Positions 27,337 through 40,370 of a stretch of 64,000 bases of DNA are shown here, in pieces. Positions within the stretch are counted from its first letter, which is position 1, and each line of letters opens with the position of its first letter. The stretch is taken from positions 124,001 through 188,000 of the forward strand of contig NZ_PSSX01000002.1 of NCBI RefSeq assembly GCF_002933275.1. The letters are read 5' to 3'. A program made the position numbers and the translations under genes. The stretch comes from Marinobacter maroccanus. GTDB taxonomy: Bacteria; Pseudomonadota; Gammaproteobacteria; Pseudomonadales; Oleiphilaceae. Under the pieces are notes generated by a model. The model did not search any database, was not told the DNA's origin, and was given only the letters and a program-made list of their open reading frames with translations.

Positions 27337-28209
27337 TTACCAGCCAGTGACTTCCTTCAGGGCCTGGCCGATCTCGGCCAGACTGCGGACAGTGCGAACA
27401 CCGGCGTCTTCCAGGGCGGCAAACTTTTCGTCTGCTGTACCCTTACCACCGGAGATGATGGCGCCAGCATGGCCCATGCGCTTGCCCGGAGGCGCGGTAA
27501 CACCAGCGATATAGGAGACTACCGGCTTGGTGACGTTCTGCTTGATGTAGGCCGCGGCTTCTTCCTCGGCGGTACCGCCGATCTCACCGATCATCACGAT
27601 GGCTTCGGTTTCAGGATCTTCCTGAAGCAGGGCCAGAATGTCGATGAAGTTGGAGCCCGGGATCGGGTCGCCACCGATGCCGATACAGGTGGACTGACCG
27701 TAGCCGAAGTCAGTGGTCTGCTTGACCGCTTCGTAGGTCAGGGTGCCTGAACGGGACACGATACCAACCTTGCCCTTCTTGTGGATGTGGCCGGGCATGA
27801 TGCCGATCTTGCACTCGTCCGGAGTTATAACACCCGGGCAGTTGGGACCAATCATGCGAACGCCCTTGCGATCCACGTATTCCTTGGCGTACAGCATATC
27901 GATGGTCGGGATACCTTCAGTGATACAAACGATCAGCTGAATGCCGGCATCTGCCGCTTCGATGATGGCGTCCTTACAGAACGGCGCCGGTACGTAGATA
28001 ACGGTCGCTTCTGCGCCAGTTGCTTCAACGGCGTCACGCACGGTGTTGAACACCGGCAGGCCCAGATGCTCGGTACCGCCCTTGCCGGGGCTGACGCCGC
28101 CAACCATCTTGGTACCGTAGGCAATCGCCTGCTCTGAGTGGAAGGTGCCCTGCGCGCCGGTAAAGCCCTGACAGATAACCTTGGTGTCTTTGTTAATCAG
28201 GATGCTCAT
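27337..28209 (-). CDS. sucD: Succinyl-CoA synthetase alpha subunit (290 aa)
   Basis: SucD carries the phosphohistidine of succinyl-CoA synthetase, which makes ATP or GTP while splitting succinyl-CoA. The active-site histidine is H247 in [14 protein letters not shown]; the N-terminal CoA-binding Rossmann region has [20 protein letters not shown]. Length matches E. coli (289). Its ATG overlaps the sucC stop by one base, so the subunits are translationally coupled. It is the last gene of the TCA block and is followed by a strong terminator. Confidence 0.98.
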   Translation of the reverse strand: MSILINKDTKVICQGFTGAQGTFHSEQAIAYGTKMVGGVSPGKGGTEHLGLPVFNTVRDAVEATGAEATVIYVPAPFCKDAIIEAADAGIQLIVCITEGIPTIDMLYAKEYVDRKGVRMIGPNCPGVITPDECKIGIMPGHIHKKGKVGIVSRSGTLTYEAVKQTTDFGYGQSTCIGIGGDPIPGSNFIDILALLQEDPETEAIVMIGEIGGTAEEEAAAYIKQNVTKPVVSYIAGVTAPPGKRMGHAGAIISGGKGTADEKFAALEDAGVRTVRSLAEIGQALKEVTGW

Positions 28210-29375
28210 TATTTACCCCCTGCGGCTTTAACAACTTGCTCTGCCGCATTCGACAGACTGGTAGCGGCGATGATGTTCAGGCCGCTCTCGGCGAGTACCT
28301 GAGTACCCTTCTCCGCGTTGTTGCCTTCAAGGCGAACCACAACAGGAACCTTTACACCGACTTCCTTCACGGCACCAATGATGCCCTCTGCAATCATGTC
28401 GCAGCGAACGATACCACCGAAGATGTTGACCAGAACCGCCTTGACGTTGGAGTCAGACAGGATGATCTTGAATGCCTCGGAAACACGCTCCTTGGTTGCA
28501 CCGCCACCAACGTCCAGGAAGTTGGCAGGCTGGCCGCCGGACAGCTTGATGATATCCATGGTACCCATGGCCAGGCCGGCACCGTTAACCATGCAGCCGA
28601 TGTTGCCTTCCAGAGCCACGTAGTTGAGCTCCCACTTGGCCGCTTCCGCTTCACGGGAATCTTCCTGGGAGGGATCGTGCATCTCGTGGATCTTCTTCTG
28701 ACGGTACAGCGCGTTGCCATCAACACCTACTTTGGCGTCCAGACAATGCAGATCACCAGCCGGGGTAATAACCAGCGGATTGATTTCTACCAGCGCCAGA
28801 TCACACTCTTCGAACAACTTGGCCAGACCAATGAAGATCTTGGTGAACTGACCGATCTGCTTGCCCTCGAGACCCAGCTTGAACGCGAGCTCGCGGCCCT
28901 GGTACGGCTGTGCGCCCACCAGCGGGTCGACTTCAGCTTTCAGGATCTTCTCGGGGGTTTCTTCGGCAACCTTCTCGATCTCAACACCGCCTTCGGTGGA
29001 GGCCATGAACACGATACGACGGGTGCCACGGTCAACGACCGCGCCCAGGTACAGCTCCTGGTCGATGTCGGTGAGGGATTCAACCAGAATCTTGCTTACC
29101 GGCTGGCCATTCTCATCTGTCTGATAGGTTACCAGGTTCTGACCCAGCCACTTCTCGGCAAACTCACGGATCTCTTCTTTGCTCTTGACCAGCTTTACAC
29201 CGCCAGCCTTACCACGGCCACCTGCGTGAACCTGGGCTTTCACAACCCATGCATCACCGCCGATTTCACCAGCTGCGTCCACAGCTTCCTTCGGAGTATC
29301 ACAGGCAATGCCCTTGGATACTGGCAGGCCATATTCAGCGAAAAGCTGTTTGCCCTGATATTCATGCAAATTCAT
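28209..29375 (-). CDS. sucC: Succinyl-CoA synthetase beta subunit (388 aa)
   Basis: SucC is the nucleotide- and succinate-binding subunit. The N-terminal ATP-grasp domain opens with [20 protein letters not shown] and contains [19 protein letters not shown]. The C-terminal domain has [13 protein letters not shown] and [12 protein letters not shown]. Length equals that of E. coli SucC. It follows lpd by 36 bases. Confidence 0.98.
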   Translation of the reverse strand: MNLHEYQGKQLFAEYGLPVSKGIACDTPKEAVDAAGEIGGDAWVVKAQVHAGGRGKAGGVKLVKSKEEIREFAEKWLGQNLVTYQTDENGQPVSKILVESLTDIDQELYLGAVVDRGTRRIVFMASTEGGVEIEKVAEETPEKILKAEVDPLVGAQPYQGRELAFKLGLEGKQIGQFTKIFIGLAKLFEECDLALVEINPLVITPAGDLHCLDAKVGVDGNALYRQKKIHEMHDPSQEDSREAEAAKWELNYVALEGNIGCMVNGAGLAMGTMDIIKLSGGQPANFLDVGGGATKERVSEAFKIILSDSNVKAVLVNIFGGIVRCDMIAEGIIGAVKEVGVKVPVVVRLEGNNAEKGTQVLAESGLNIIAATSLSNAAEQVVKAAGGK

Positions 29376-29411
29376 AGTTAATGTCCCGAATTAAAAAATT
29401 CCTGGTTTGCG

Positions 29412-32119
<2,708 letters not shown>

Positions 32120-32144
32120 TACAGATCCTTAGTTCGGTAGCTCG

Positions 32145-34982
32145 TCAAATTTCAAACGCGTCGTTAACCAGTTTCTTCTGCTCTTCGATGTGGACAGACA
32201 TATGGCCACAGGCAGGAGCAGCCGAAGCGTCACGACCGGCATACTGAAGGTACAGCTTGGGATTCTTGCGATGCAGTGCATTACGCATGTGATGCTGACT
32301 GCAGTACCAGGCACCCTGGTTCATCGGTTCTTCCTGACACCAGACAACGTGCTTGAGCTTGGTGTACTCGCTCAGGAGTTCGTCAAGGTCGTCTCCGGGG
32401 AAAGGATATAGCTGCTCGATCCGAACGATGGCGACGTCATCGCGCTCGTCAGATTTCTTCTTCTCCAACAGATCGAAATATACCTTGCCAGAGCACAGAA
32501 TCAGGCGGGTGACTTTCTTCGGATCGGACGGCTCTTTCTCCGGCAGCACGGTCTTGAAGGTACCTGAGGTCAAGTCATCAAGATCAGACGTCGCTTCCTT
32601 GTGCCGCAACAAGCTTTTGGGCGTGATCGCTACCAGCGGCTTACGCAGCGGGCGCTTGACCTGGCGACGAAGCATGTGGAATACCTGGGACGGCGTGGTC
32701 GGCACGCAGACCTGGATATTATGCTCGGCACTCAGCTGCAGGAAACGCTCAAGGCGAGCGGAACTGTGCTCCGGGCCCTGCCCTTCGTAACCATGGGGTA
32801 ACAGCAGGGTCAGACCGCACAGGCGTCCCCACTTGTGCTCACCACTGGTCAGGAACTGGTCGATCACGACCTGGGCGCCGTTGGCGAAGTCGCCGAACTG
32901 CGCTTCCCACACTACAAGGCCATCAGGCGCGGTGGTGGCGTAGCCGTATTCGAACGCCATGACGGCTTCTTCCGACAGCAGCGAGTCGTAAATTTCGAAT
33001 TTCGGCTGGTCTTCCGACAATTGCTCAAGGGCAATATGAGTCGAGCCGTCTTTCTGGTTGTGCAACACGGCGTGGCGGTGCGAGAAGGTGCCGCGACCGA
33101 CATCCTGGCCGGTTATGCGAATCGGATGCCCCTCATTGAGCAGCGTTGCATAGGCCATGACTTCACCGTAGCCCCAGTTAATAGGCAGAGCACCGGCGGT
33201 CATTTTCTCACGGTCGGAAACAATCTTGGAGACCTGGCGCTGGATACTGAACCCTTCAGGGACCGAGGTCAGTTTCTTGCCCAACTTCTGGATGGTCTTC
33301 AGCGCAACACTGGACTTGCACTTGGCAGTCCACTCGTGACCGAGGTACGGAGTCCAGTCAACGTACAGTTCTTTGTTGGGCTCCTTGACCAGGGATTTGA
33401 CCACGTGCTCGCCATTGTCCAGGGCGTCACGGTAGTCGTTCTCCATCTGCTTGGCTTCTTCCTCGGTGATCACACCGGCTTCCACCAATTGATCCACGTA
33501 CAGGTTGCGGGTGGTCTTCAGCTTGCGGATCTTCTCGTACATGACCGGCTGGGTTGCCGCCGGCTCATCCGCCTCGTTGTGGCCGCGACGACGATAGCAG
33601 ACCAGATCGATCACCACGTCGTTCTTGAATTCGTTGCGGTAATCCATGGCCATCTGCGTCACGAACATGACCGCTTCCGGGTCGTCCGCATTCACATGCA
33701 GAATCGGCGCCTGGATCATCTTGGCCACGTCGGTGCAGTATTCCGTGGACCGCGCATCTTCCTGCTTGCTGGTGGTGAAACCAACCTGGTTGTTGATGAC
33801 GATATGAATAGTGCCACCAACGCCGAAACCGCGGGTCTGGGACATCTGGAAGGTTTCCATTACCACGCCCTGCCCGGCAAATGCCGCGTCGCCGTGCATG
33901 ATAATCGGAACAACCTTGGTGCCCTCGTCATCGTTACGGCGGGTTTGACGAGCCCGGACAGAGCCCTCAACAACCGGTGAAACAATTTCCAGGTGCGACG
34001 GGTTAAACGCCATCGCCAGGTGAACTTCGCCGCCCGGAGTCATCACGTTGGATGAGAAGCCCTGGTGGTATTTCACGTCACCGGAGCCGGAATCGGCGAG
34101 CTTCTTGCCTTCGAATTCGTCAAAGAGCTCCCGCGGATTCTTGCCCAGGGTGTTGACCAGAACGTTCAGGCGACCACGGTGAGCCATGCCCAGGACAATT
34201 TCCTTGGCACCGTAGGAACCGGCGCGCTGAATCAGCTCGTCGAGGCAGGGAATCAGCGTCTCGCCACCCTCAAGACCAAACCGTTTCACGCCCGGATAAC
34301 GGGATCCCAGGTACTTTTCAAGACCTTCGGCAGCCGTCAGGCGCTCAAGGATGTGCTTACGGGTGCTATTTTCGTAGGCAGGACGTGACCGAACCGGCTC
34401 CATGCGTTGCTGGAACCAACGCTTAATGCGGGTATCGACCACATGCATGTATTCAGCGCCGATGCTTTCGCAGTAGGTCTGGCGCAAACCATCGACAATG
34501 TCTCCGAGTTTCATGGTCTCGGAGCCGAGGTTCAGGGAGCCGGTCTGGAATTCCAGATCGCGATCAGAGTCGGATAGCTCATGAAATTCGGGATCCAGGT
34601 CTTCAACCTTGGGACGCTGCCATACGCCGAGCGGGTCCAGCTTCGCTTCCTGATGACCGCGGAAGCGGTAGGCGTTAATCAGCTGGAGAACACGAATCTG
34701 CTTTTTGTCCGCATCAGACGTTGCACTGGCGGGAACGCCGCCGCTGGCAAGAAAGCGCTGATTACGGGAAATGTGTTCAAACTGTTCGCGGATGGAAGAG
34801 TGGACAATGTCACGGCCCTTGTAGCCATCGACACTGGGAAGCTTGTCAAAATAGCTGCGCCACTCTTCGGGAACGGCATTGGGGTCTGTCAGGTAGGTTT
34901 CAAAAAGCTGTTCAACATAGGCGAGATTTCCACCCTGCAGGTGGGAAGTCTGCCATAACTGCTCCATTATGCTTTCGTGCAT
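32145..34982 (-). CDS. sucA: 2-Oxoglutarate dehydrogenase E1 (945 aa)
   Basis: SucA is the thiamine-diphosphate decarboxylase of the complex. The N-terminal segment (MHESIMEQLWQTSHLQGGN) matches pseudomonad SucA, which supports the first ATG. ThDP and active-site regions include GMAHRGRLNVL, HGDAAFAGQGVVMETFQMS and RRRGHNEADEPAATQP. The C-terminal transketolase-like part has GQDVGRGTFSHRHAVLHNQ. It starts the sucAB-lpd-sucCD unit. A 312-base gap separates it from sdhB, so a separate promoter is likely. Confidence 0.98.
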   Translation of the reverse strand: MHESIMEQLWQTSHLQGGNLAYVEQLFETYLTDPNAVPEEWRSYFDKLPSVDGYKGRDIVHSSIREQFEHISRNQRFLASGGVPASATSDADKKQIRVLQLINAYRFRGHQEAKLDPLGVWQRPKVEDLDPEFHELSDSDRDLEFQTGSLNLGSETMKLGDIVDGLRQTYCESIGAEYMHVVDTRIKRWFQQRMEPVRSRPAYENSTRKHILERLTAAEGLEKYLGSRYPGVKRFGLEGGETLIPCLDELIQRAGSYGAKEIVLGMAHRGRLNVLVNTLGKNPRELFDEFEGKKLADSGSGDVKYHQGFSSNVMTPGGEVHLAMAFNPSHLEIVSPVVEGSVRARQTRRNDDEGTKVVPIIMHGDAAFAGQGVVMETFQMSQTRGFGVGGTIHIVINNQVGFTTSKQEDARSTEYCTDVAKMIQAPILHVNADDPEAVMFVTQMAMDYRNEFKNDVVIDLVCYRRRGHNEADEPAATQPVMYEKIRKLKTTRNLYVDQLVEAGVITEEEAKQMENDYRDALDNGEHVVKSLVKEPNKELYVDWTPYLGHEWTAKCKSSVALKTIQKLGKKLTSVPEGFSIQRQVSKIVSDREKMTAGALPINWGYGEVMAYATLLNEGHPIRITGQDVGRGTFSHRHAVLHNQKDGSTHIALEQLSEDQPKFEIYDSLLSEEAVMAFEYGYATTAPDGLVVWEAQFGDFANGAQVVIDQFLTSGEHKWGRLCGLTLLLPHGYEGQGPEHSSARLERFLQLSAEHNIQVCVPTTPSQVFHMLRRQVKRPLRKPLVAITPKSLLRHKEATSDLDDLTSGTFKTVLPEKEPSDPKKVTRLILCSGKVYFDLLEKKKSDERDDVAIVRIEQLYPFPGDDLDELLSEYTKLKHVVWCQEEPMNQGAWYCSQHHMRNALHRKNPKLYLQYAGRDASAAPACGHMSVHIEEQKKLVNDAFEI

Positions 34983-35294
34983 CTTGAATAGCTCACCTTG
35001 GGCTGGTGCGGGGAGCCCGATATGGTCGGCCAGGGGTATTTCTCAGTCAATACGGGTTTTTACGGGATCGACTTTGGCCACCACACCCGACATGGATGTT
35101 TTCCATTCCCCGGTGGTTTTTATACTCAGCAAAACAGGGAGAAAACTTTATAAGTTCCCGCCACGGCTTGCGTAGTGTGCACCCGGGTAAGACTTTTGAC
35201 TATAAGCCTTTGGTTGAAGGCCCCGCAAACTTGCGAGGCCTTCCGGGTACTAACCTGATCAGAACAGTATAGCGTCTGTCGCAAATCCTGCTGC
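34983..35294. other. sdhB-sucA intergenic region
   Basis: This 312-base gap carries a strong hairpin at 35216-35244 and no convincing open reading frame. It should contain the sucA promoter on the minus strand. The sequence GAGTATAAAA near 35120 on that strand and a TATACT near 35268 are candidate -10 elements, but neither has a good -35 partner. Confidence 0.5.
35216..35244 (-). terminator. Hairpin 50 bases after sdhB, weak terminator
   Basis: GAAGGCC-CGCAA and TTGCG-AGGCCTTC can pair into a stable stem with a 3-base loop and one bulge. The minus-strand 3' flank (CAACCAAAGG) has no U-run, so it may pause or protect the end of the sdh mRNA rather than stop transcription fully. Confidence 0.5.
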
Positions 35295-35999
35295 TTAAGT
35301 CGCCCTTTGCAGCAGAAGATTCCGAATGTGGCCGATAGCCCTTGTGGGGTTGAGGCCTTTCGGGCAGACACTGACACAGTTCATGATGCCCCGGCAGCGA
35401 AATACACTGAACGGGTCATCAAGGCTGGCAAGTCGCTCGTCCTGGGCGGTATCCCGGCTGTCCGCCAGGAAACGGTAGGCCTGCAGCAGGCCGGCCGGGC
35501 CGATGAACTTGTCCGGGTTCCACCAGAATGAAGGGCAGGAAGTGGAACAGCAGGCACAGAGGATACACTCGTACAGGCCGTCCAGCTTCTGGCGGTCTTC
35601 CGGAGACTGCAGCCGCTCGATTGCCGGAGCAGGCTTGTCGTTGATCAGATAAGGCATGACCTTTTCGTACTGCTTGTAGAAAAGGCTCATATCTACGACC
35701 AGATCACGGATAACCGGCAGACCCGGCAGCGGGCGCAGGACCAGCTTGTCGCCTTTCACCACCTGGGAGACAGGCGTGATACAGGCCAGGCCGTTTTTGC
35801 CGTTCATGTTCATGCCGTCGGAGCCACAAACGCCCTCACGACAGGACCGGCGATAGGCCATTGAAGGATCCCGTTCCTTGATCAGGTTCAGTACATCAAG
35901 AACCATGAGATCCTTGCCTTCCGGAATTTCGACATCCACGTCCTGCATGTAAGGCGCGTTGTCGGTCTCCGGGTTATAACGATAAAGGCTTACTAACAT
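35295..35999 (-). CDS. sdhB: Succinate dehydrogenase iron-sulfur subunit (234 aa)
   Basis: SdhB carries electrons from FAD to ubiquinone through three clusters. The 2Fe-2S ligands are in SCREGVCGSDGMNMNG with a later Cys in GLACITP. The 4Fe-4S and 3Fe-4S ligands are in CILCACCSTSCPSFWWN and CRGIMNCVSVCPKGLNP. Length is standard. It lies 14 bases after sdhA. Confidence 0.98.
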   Translation of the reverse strand: MLVSLYRYNPETDNAPYMQDVDVEIPEGKDLMVLDVLNLIKERDPSMAYRRSCREGVCGSDGMNMNGKNGLACITPVSQVVKGDKLVLRPLPGLPVIRDLVVDMSLFYKQYEKVMPYLINDKPAPAIERLQSPEDRQKLDGLYECILCACCSTSCPSFWWNPDKFIGPAGLLQAYRFLADSRDTAQDERLASLDDPFSVFRCRGIMNCVSVCPKGLNPTRAIGHIRNLLLQRAT

Positions 36000-36013
36000 T
36001 TTCGGAGTCCCCC

Positions 36014-37786
36014 TTAGTAAGTCCGGACCTTCGGCTCGAACTTGTCCACCGTTTTCGGCGCAAAGTTCACATCACGCTTGCCCACACGCTTTTCCAGCGG
36101 GAAGTACATGGAGTGCTTGAGCCAGTTCTCATCGTCACGCTCGGTAAAGTCGTTCCTGGCGTGCGCGCCACGGCTTTCCTTACGCTCAAACGCAGAAATC
36201 GCAGTAGACAGCGCCACCTCATAAAGGTTGTCCAGCTCAAGCGCCTCAATTCGGGCGGTGTTGAAGGCGTTGCTGGTATCAGCCAGCTTGGTGTTGCGAA
36301 CACGCTCACCAATCGCTTCCAGCTTCTTGAGACCTTCTTCCATGCTCTTGCCGTCACGGAAAACACCAAAGTAGAGCTGCATGCAGTTCTGAAGATCCTT
36401 GCGAACCTCCGCAACGCTTTCGCCCTCGGACGCATTATTCAGGCGATCGAGCCGCGCCATGGCGCGCTTGATGTCATCCTCACTGGCACCATCAACTTCA
36501 AAGCCGCCACGCAGCTGCTCTTCAATGTGCAGGCCAGCCGCGCGACCGAAGACAACCAGATCCAGCAGGGAGTTGCCACCCAGGCGGTTGGCACCGTGCA
36601 CAGATACACAGGCCGCCTCACCACAGGCGAACAGCCCGGGAATCGGCTTGTCTTTGCCATTCTCGTCCTGGGTCAGAGCCTGGCCACCAACGTTGGTCGG
36701 AATACCACCCATCATGTAGTGACAGGTCGGCACTACAGGGATCGGCTCTTTAACCGGATCGACGTGCGCAAAGGTACGGGACAGCTCACAGATGCCCGGC
36801 AGGCGCAGGTTCAGGGTTTCTTCTCCCAGGTGATCAAGCTTCAGCAGAACGTGATCCTTGTCGGGACCGCAGCCACGGCCTTCCAGAATCTCGATAACCA
36901 TGGCCCGGGCAACAACGTCCCGACCCGCCAGGTCTTTCGCGTTCGGAGCATAGCGCTCCATGAAGCGTTCGCCTTCGGCGTTGATCAGGTAACCACCCTC
37001 ACCCCGGCACCCTTCGGTGACCAGCGTGCCGGCACCGTAAATACCGGTCGGGTGGAACTGCCACATCTCCATATCCTGCATCGGGAAGCCGGCGCGCAGC
37101 GCCATGCCGATACCATCGCCGGTATTGATCAGGGCGTTGGTGGTTGAGGCATAAATACGGCCTGCACCACCGGTCGCCAGAACGGTCGCCTTGGACTTGA
37201 TATAGGCGACTTCGCCAGTCTCTACCTCGATGGCAACCACACCAACAACCTCGTCCTTGCTGTTCTTGACGAGGTCTACCGCGTACCACTCGTTCAGGAA
37301 GGTAGTACCGCCCTTGATATTGGCCTGGTAAAGAGTGTGAAGAAGTGCATGACCGGTACGGTCAGCCGCGGCACAGGTACGTGCTGCCTGGGTCGGATTA
37401 TCCGGACCCTTGGACTGGCCACCGAAAGGACGCTGATAGATGCGGCCCTGCTCGGTACGGGAGAAAGGCAGCCCCATATGCTCCAGCTCGAATACCGCCT
37501 GAGGGCCTACGGAACACATATACTCAACGGCGTCCTGGTCGGCGATGTAGTCCGAACCCTTTACCGTGTCATACATATGCCAGCGCCAGTCGTCATTCGG
37601 ATCCGCACTGGCAATCGCACAGGTGATGCCACCCTGGGCAGAGACCGTATGAGACCGCGTTGGAAATACTTTGGTGATACACGCGGTATTGACGCCGGAC
37701 TCGGTCAGCTGAAGCGCGGCGCGCATGCCGGATCCGCCACCACCGATAACAATCGCGTCAAAGGACATGGTCTTGATATTAGCCAT
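36014..37786 (-). CDS. sdhA: Succinate dehydrogenase flavoprotein subunit (590 aa)
   Basis: SdhA oxidises succinate to fumarate. The FAD-binding motif is [14 protein letters not shown] (14-27). The covalent FAD histidine is expected at H46 in [10 protein letters not shown]. The active-site region includes [22 protein letters not shown]. The C-terminal domain has [16 protein letters not shown]. It follows sdhD by 3 bases. Confidence 0.98.
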   Translation of the reverse strand: MANIKTMSFDAIVIGGGGSGMRAALQLTESGVNTACITKVFPTRSHTVSAQGGITCAIASADPNDDWRWHMYDTVKGSDYIADQDAVEYMCSVGPQAVFELEHMGLPFSRTEQGRIYQRPFGGQSKGPDNPTQAARTCAAADRTGHALLHTLYQANIKGGTTFLNEWYAVDLVKNSKDEVVGVVAIEVETGEVAYIKSKATVLATGGAGRIYASTTNALINTGDGIGMALRAGFPMQDMEMWQFHPTGIYGAGTLVTEGCRGEGGYLINAEGERFMERYAPNAKDLAGRDVVARAMVIEILEGRGCGPDKDHVLLKLDHLGEETLNLRLPGICELSRTFAHVDPVKEPIPVVPTCHYMMGGIPTNVGGQALTQDENGKDKPIPGLFACGEAACVSVHGANRLGGNSLLDLVVFGRAAGLHIEEQLRGGFEVDGASEDDIKRAMARLDRLNNASEGESVAEVRKDLQNCMQLYFGVFRDGKSMEEGLKKLEAIGERVRNTKLADTSNAFNTARIEALELDNLYEVALSTAISAFERKESRGAHARNDFTERDDENWLKHSMYFPLEKRVGKRDVNFAPKTVDKFEPKVRTY

Positions 37787-37789
37787 CGA

Positions 37790-38134
37790 TTAAAGCCCCC
37801 AAAGAATCTGAATGCCCCAAACCACATAGACGAACATGGTCAGCCCACAAGCTGCCTGCACGATAAACCTGGGACCCATGGCCTTGATGTAGTCCGTAGT
37901 TACCGTCCAAAGCCCTACCCAGGCGTGAGCACCAATTGAAAGCAGTGCCATCAGGGTAAAGATACGGAACCAGGTCTGGTCAAAAAGCGCACTCCAAGTC
38001 TCGTAGTTGACATTCGAGGTCAACAGGAAACCGAGCAGGAAAATTGTATACAAAGCAAGTACGTAGGCGGTTACCCTCTGGATCAGCCAGTCATAGACAC
38101 CACTGCGACCCAGGTTCGTGACGCTGTTTACCAT
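37790..38134 (-). CDS. sdhD: Succinate dehydrogenase membrane anchor SdhD (114 aa)
   Basis: SdhD is one of two membrane anchors that bind haem b and ubiquinone. Three hydrophobic helices are visible (about 20-40, 53-75, 90-112). The haem-ligand histidine is expected in SIGAHAWVGLWTVTTDY, and the ubiquinone-site tyrosine lies in the same segment. The start overlaps the end of sdhC by 7 bases. Confidence 0.95.
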   Translation of the reverse strand: MVNSVTNLGRSGVYDWLIQRVTAYVLALYTIFLLGFLLTSNVNYETWSALFDQTWFRIFTLMALLSIGAHAWVGLWTVTTDYIKAMGPRFIVQAACGLTMFVYVVWGIQILWGL

Positions 38135-38502
38135 ACCCAGACTCCTGCCAGAACGATGAGAATGACGGAAACCACAATCGTGATCTTCGAGGCGAGGCGG
38201 CCGCTCTCGAGCTCTTCACCAATGCCCATATCCATGAACAGGTGCTTGATACCCGCAACCAGGTGGTACAACAGAGCAGACAAGATGCCCCAGATAATCA
38301 GCTTGGCAAGGAAGCTGTCCAGCAGTTCATTTACACGGCTGAAGCCCTCTTCCCCGGACAGGGAAAGCTGAAGTCCGTAAAGCAGGAACGCAACACCAAC
38401 AAAAATGATGATGCCGCTGATACGGTGCAATATGGACGTAATGGCTGGCAGCGGAAAATGAAACTTGCCGAGATCGAGATTTACTGGTCGTTTGCTATTC
38501 AC
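38128..38502 (-). CDS. sdhC: Succinate dehydrogenase cytochrome b556 subunit SdhC (124 aa)
   Basis: The family signature is seen in RPVNLDLGKFHFPLPAITSI followed by LHRISGIIIFVG, with three membrane helices and the haem-ligand histidine in ALLYHLVAGIKHLFMD. It is the first gene of sdhCDAB. A promoter with a perfect TATAAT box lies about 190 bases upstream, leaving a leader of about 177 bases. Confidence 0.96.
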   Translation of the reverse strand: MNSKRPVNLDLGKFHFPLPAITSILHRISGIIIFVGVAFLLYGLQLSLSGEEGFSRVNELLDSFLAKLIIWGILSALLYHLVAGIKHLFMDMGIGEELESGRLASKITIVVSVILIVLAGVWVW

Positions 38503-38685
38503 AGCGCTCTCACACTCTCTCTTGGTTCCGCGGGACCGGAAAACCGGATGCGGATGGTTGGTATGTAAGGATCGGCGTGCTGATACGAAACCGGCACACG
38601 ATTGGCTTGGAAGGAAGAAAACCTCAACGGCAACCCACTATTTACAGGCAGCGGGAGAAGGTTTATCCCCAATTCCGGGCTAGGG

Positions 38686-38714
38686 ATTATAAGGAGTACC
38701 CTAACCAATTACAA
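38686..38714 (-). promoter_or_regulatory. Sigma-70 promoter of sdhCDAB
   Basis: On the minus strand TTGTAA (38709-38714) and a perfect TATAAT (38686-38691) are separated by 17 bases. Transcription would start near 38679, about 177 bases before the sdhC ATG. Confidence 0.75.
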
Positions 38715-38864
38715 ACCTGCAACATCGCTCAGGCCGCGTATTTCAGGGGGTTAAGCAAGCTATAAGGATGATTGACAAATCCTTTTCTTCCCCAAGCCCA
38801 CTGTTATTCGGGATATCCCTCATTTACAACGAATGTCAAATTCCGGCTTTTCCCGACTCTTCCA

Positions 38865-38892
38865 TTGACAAAAAAAGCCAACGCCCTATATT
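38865..38892 (+). promoter_or_regulatory. Sigma-70 promoter of gltA
   Basis: TTGACA (38865-38870, perfect) and TATATT (38887-38892) are 16 bases apart. Transcription would start near 38899, giving a leader of about 80 bases. A second possible -10, GATAAT near 38908, lacks a -35 partner. Confidence 0.78.
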
Positions 38893-38979
38893 TTGCCGCC
38901 AGTTTTGCGATAATACGCGCCTTCTAGCGCATCTATAACTGTAGATAAAGCTGTCAAAGCTGATAAATAGGAGAGCACC

Positions 38980-40254
38980 ATGACCGACAGGAAAGCCACG
39001 CTCTCGGTGGGGGACAAGTCCATTGAGGTACCGGTTTATTCAGGCACCGTCGGCCCTGACGTTATCGACGTACGAGGCCTAGTCCAGGAAGGCGTTTTCA
39101 CATACGATCCCGGATTCGTATCCACAGCAGCCTGCGAATCGGCCATTACCTACATCGACGGTGCAAATGGCGTTCTCCTGCACCGCGGCTACCCGATTGA
39201 GCAGCTTGCCGAACATTCCGATTACCTTGAAGTCTGCTACCTCCTCCTTCACGGCGAGCTTCCGAGCGCCGAGGAGAACCAGAAGTTCCATGACACCATC
39301 AAAAACCACACAATGCTGCACGACCAGATGCGGAACTTCTTCCAGGGCTTCCGTCGTGACGCACACCCGATGGCCATCATGTGTGGTGTGGTGGGCGCTC
39401 TATCCGCCTTCTACCACGGCGAAATGGACGTAGCCAGCCAGGAGCAGCGGGAAATCACCGCGCATCGTCTTATTGCAAAAATGCCGACCATTGCCGCCTG
39501 GTGCTACAAGTACGCCATTGGCCAACCTTTCATTTATCCGCGTAATGACCTCTCGTACTCCGAGAACTTCCTGCAGATGATGTTTGGCGTTCCCTGTGAG
39601 GAATACAAGCCGAACCCGATCCTCGCCAAGGCAATGGACAAGATTTTCATCCTGCACGCGGATCATGAGCAGAACGCTTCAACCTCCACTGTGCGTCTGG
39701 CCGGCTCCACCGGTGCCAACCCGTACGCCTGTATCGCCTCGGGCATCGCCGCTCTGTGGGGCCCTGCACACGGTGGCGCCAACGAAGCGGTTCTGGATAT
39801 GCTGGCCGAGATTGGCGACGAATCCAACATCGAGAAATTCATCGCCAAGGCCAAGGACAAAGACGACCCGTTCCGCCTGATGGGCTTCGGCCACCGGGTT
39901 TACAAGAATTTCGACCCGCGCGCCAAGGTGATGGCAGAAACCGCGCACGAAGTTCTGACCGAGCTGGGCCTGGAGAACGACCCGCTGCTGAAGATCGCCC
40001 AGCGTCTCGAGAAGATCGCGCTGGAAGACGAATACTTCGTCAAGCGCAAGCTGTATCCCAACGTGGATTTCTATTCCGGTCTAATCCTCAAGGCCATCGG
40101 AATCCCCACGTCGATGTTCACGGTTATCTTCGCCCTGTCGCGGACCATTGGCTGGTTCTCGCACTGGAACGAGATGGTAAGCGGCGACTACCGCATCGGC
40201 CGTCCCCGCCAGCTCTACACTGGCTCGGATTCCCGGGATTATCCGACGAAATAA
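38980..40254 (+). CDS. gltA: Citrate synthase (424 aa)
   Basis: GltA condenses acetyl-CoA with oxaloacetate. Active-site regions are [18 protein letters not shown] and [14 protein letters not shown], with the catalytic Asp near [11 protein letters not shown]. At 424 residues it is the long, hexameric, NADH-regulated type of Gram-negative bacteria. AGGAG precedes the ATG by 7 bases. It is divergent from sdhCDAB and followed by a strong terminator. Confidence 0.98.
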   Translation: MTDRKATLSVGDKSIEVPVYSGTVGPDVIDVRGLVQEGVFTYDPGFVSTAACESAITYIDGANGVLLHRGYPIEQLAEHSDYLEVCYLLLHGELPSAEENQKFHDTIKNHTMLHDQMRNFFQGFRRDAHPMAIMCGVVGALSAFYHGEMDVASQEQREITAHRLIAKMPTIAAWCYKYAIGQPFIYPRNDLSYSENFLQMMFGVPCEEYKPNPILAKAMDKIFILHADHEQNASTSTVRLAGSTGANPYACIASGIAALWGPAHGGANEAVLDMLAEIGDESNIEKFIAKAKDKDDPFRLMGFGHRVYKNFDPRAKVMAETAHEVLTELGLENDPLLKIAQRLEKIALEDEYFVKRKLYPNVDFYSGLILKAIGIPTSMFTVIFALSRTIGWFSHWNEMVSGDYRIGRPRQLYTGSDSRDYPTK

Positions 40255-40280
40255 ATACGATTTTCCGGATAAAGCACGCA

Positions 40281-40307
40281 AAGGCCGCTGATTCAGCGGC
40301 CTTTTTT
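40281..40307 (+). terminator. Intrinsic terminator of gltA
   Basis: AAGGCCGCTG and CAGCGGCCTT form a perfect 10-bp stem with a 3-base ATT loop, followed by a run of T residues. It lies 27 bases after the gltA stop codon. Confidence 0.92.
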
Positions 40308-40370
40308 ATGGCGTGCTGTCCGGCTCTTCTGTGCTAACTTAAACCGACAAAAACATAAGAGGAGAAAGCA

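Larger units (their letters stand above)
38503..38979. other. Divergent sdhC-gltA control region
   Basis: This 477-base gap holds back-to-back promoters: one for sdhCDAB on the minus strand at 38686-38714 and one for gltA on the plus strand at 38865-38892. The 150 bases between them are available for shared regulators, and the leaders on both sides are long enough to be small-RNA targets. No open reading frame of interest is seen. Confidence 0.8.

Noticed and set aside
32835..33980. Long plus-strand open frame opposite sucA
   Set aside because: Antisense shadow of the strongly conserved sucA; similar frames occur opposite sucC, sdhA, smc and ligA.
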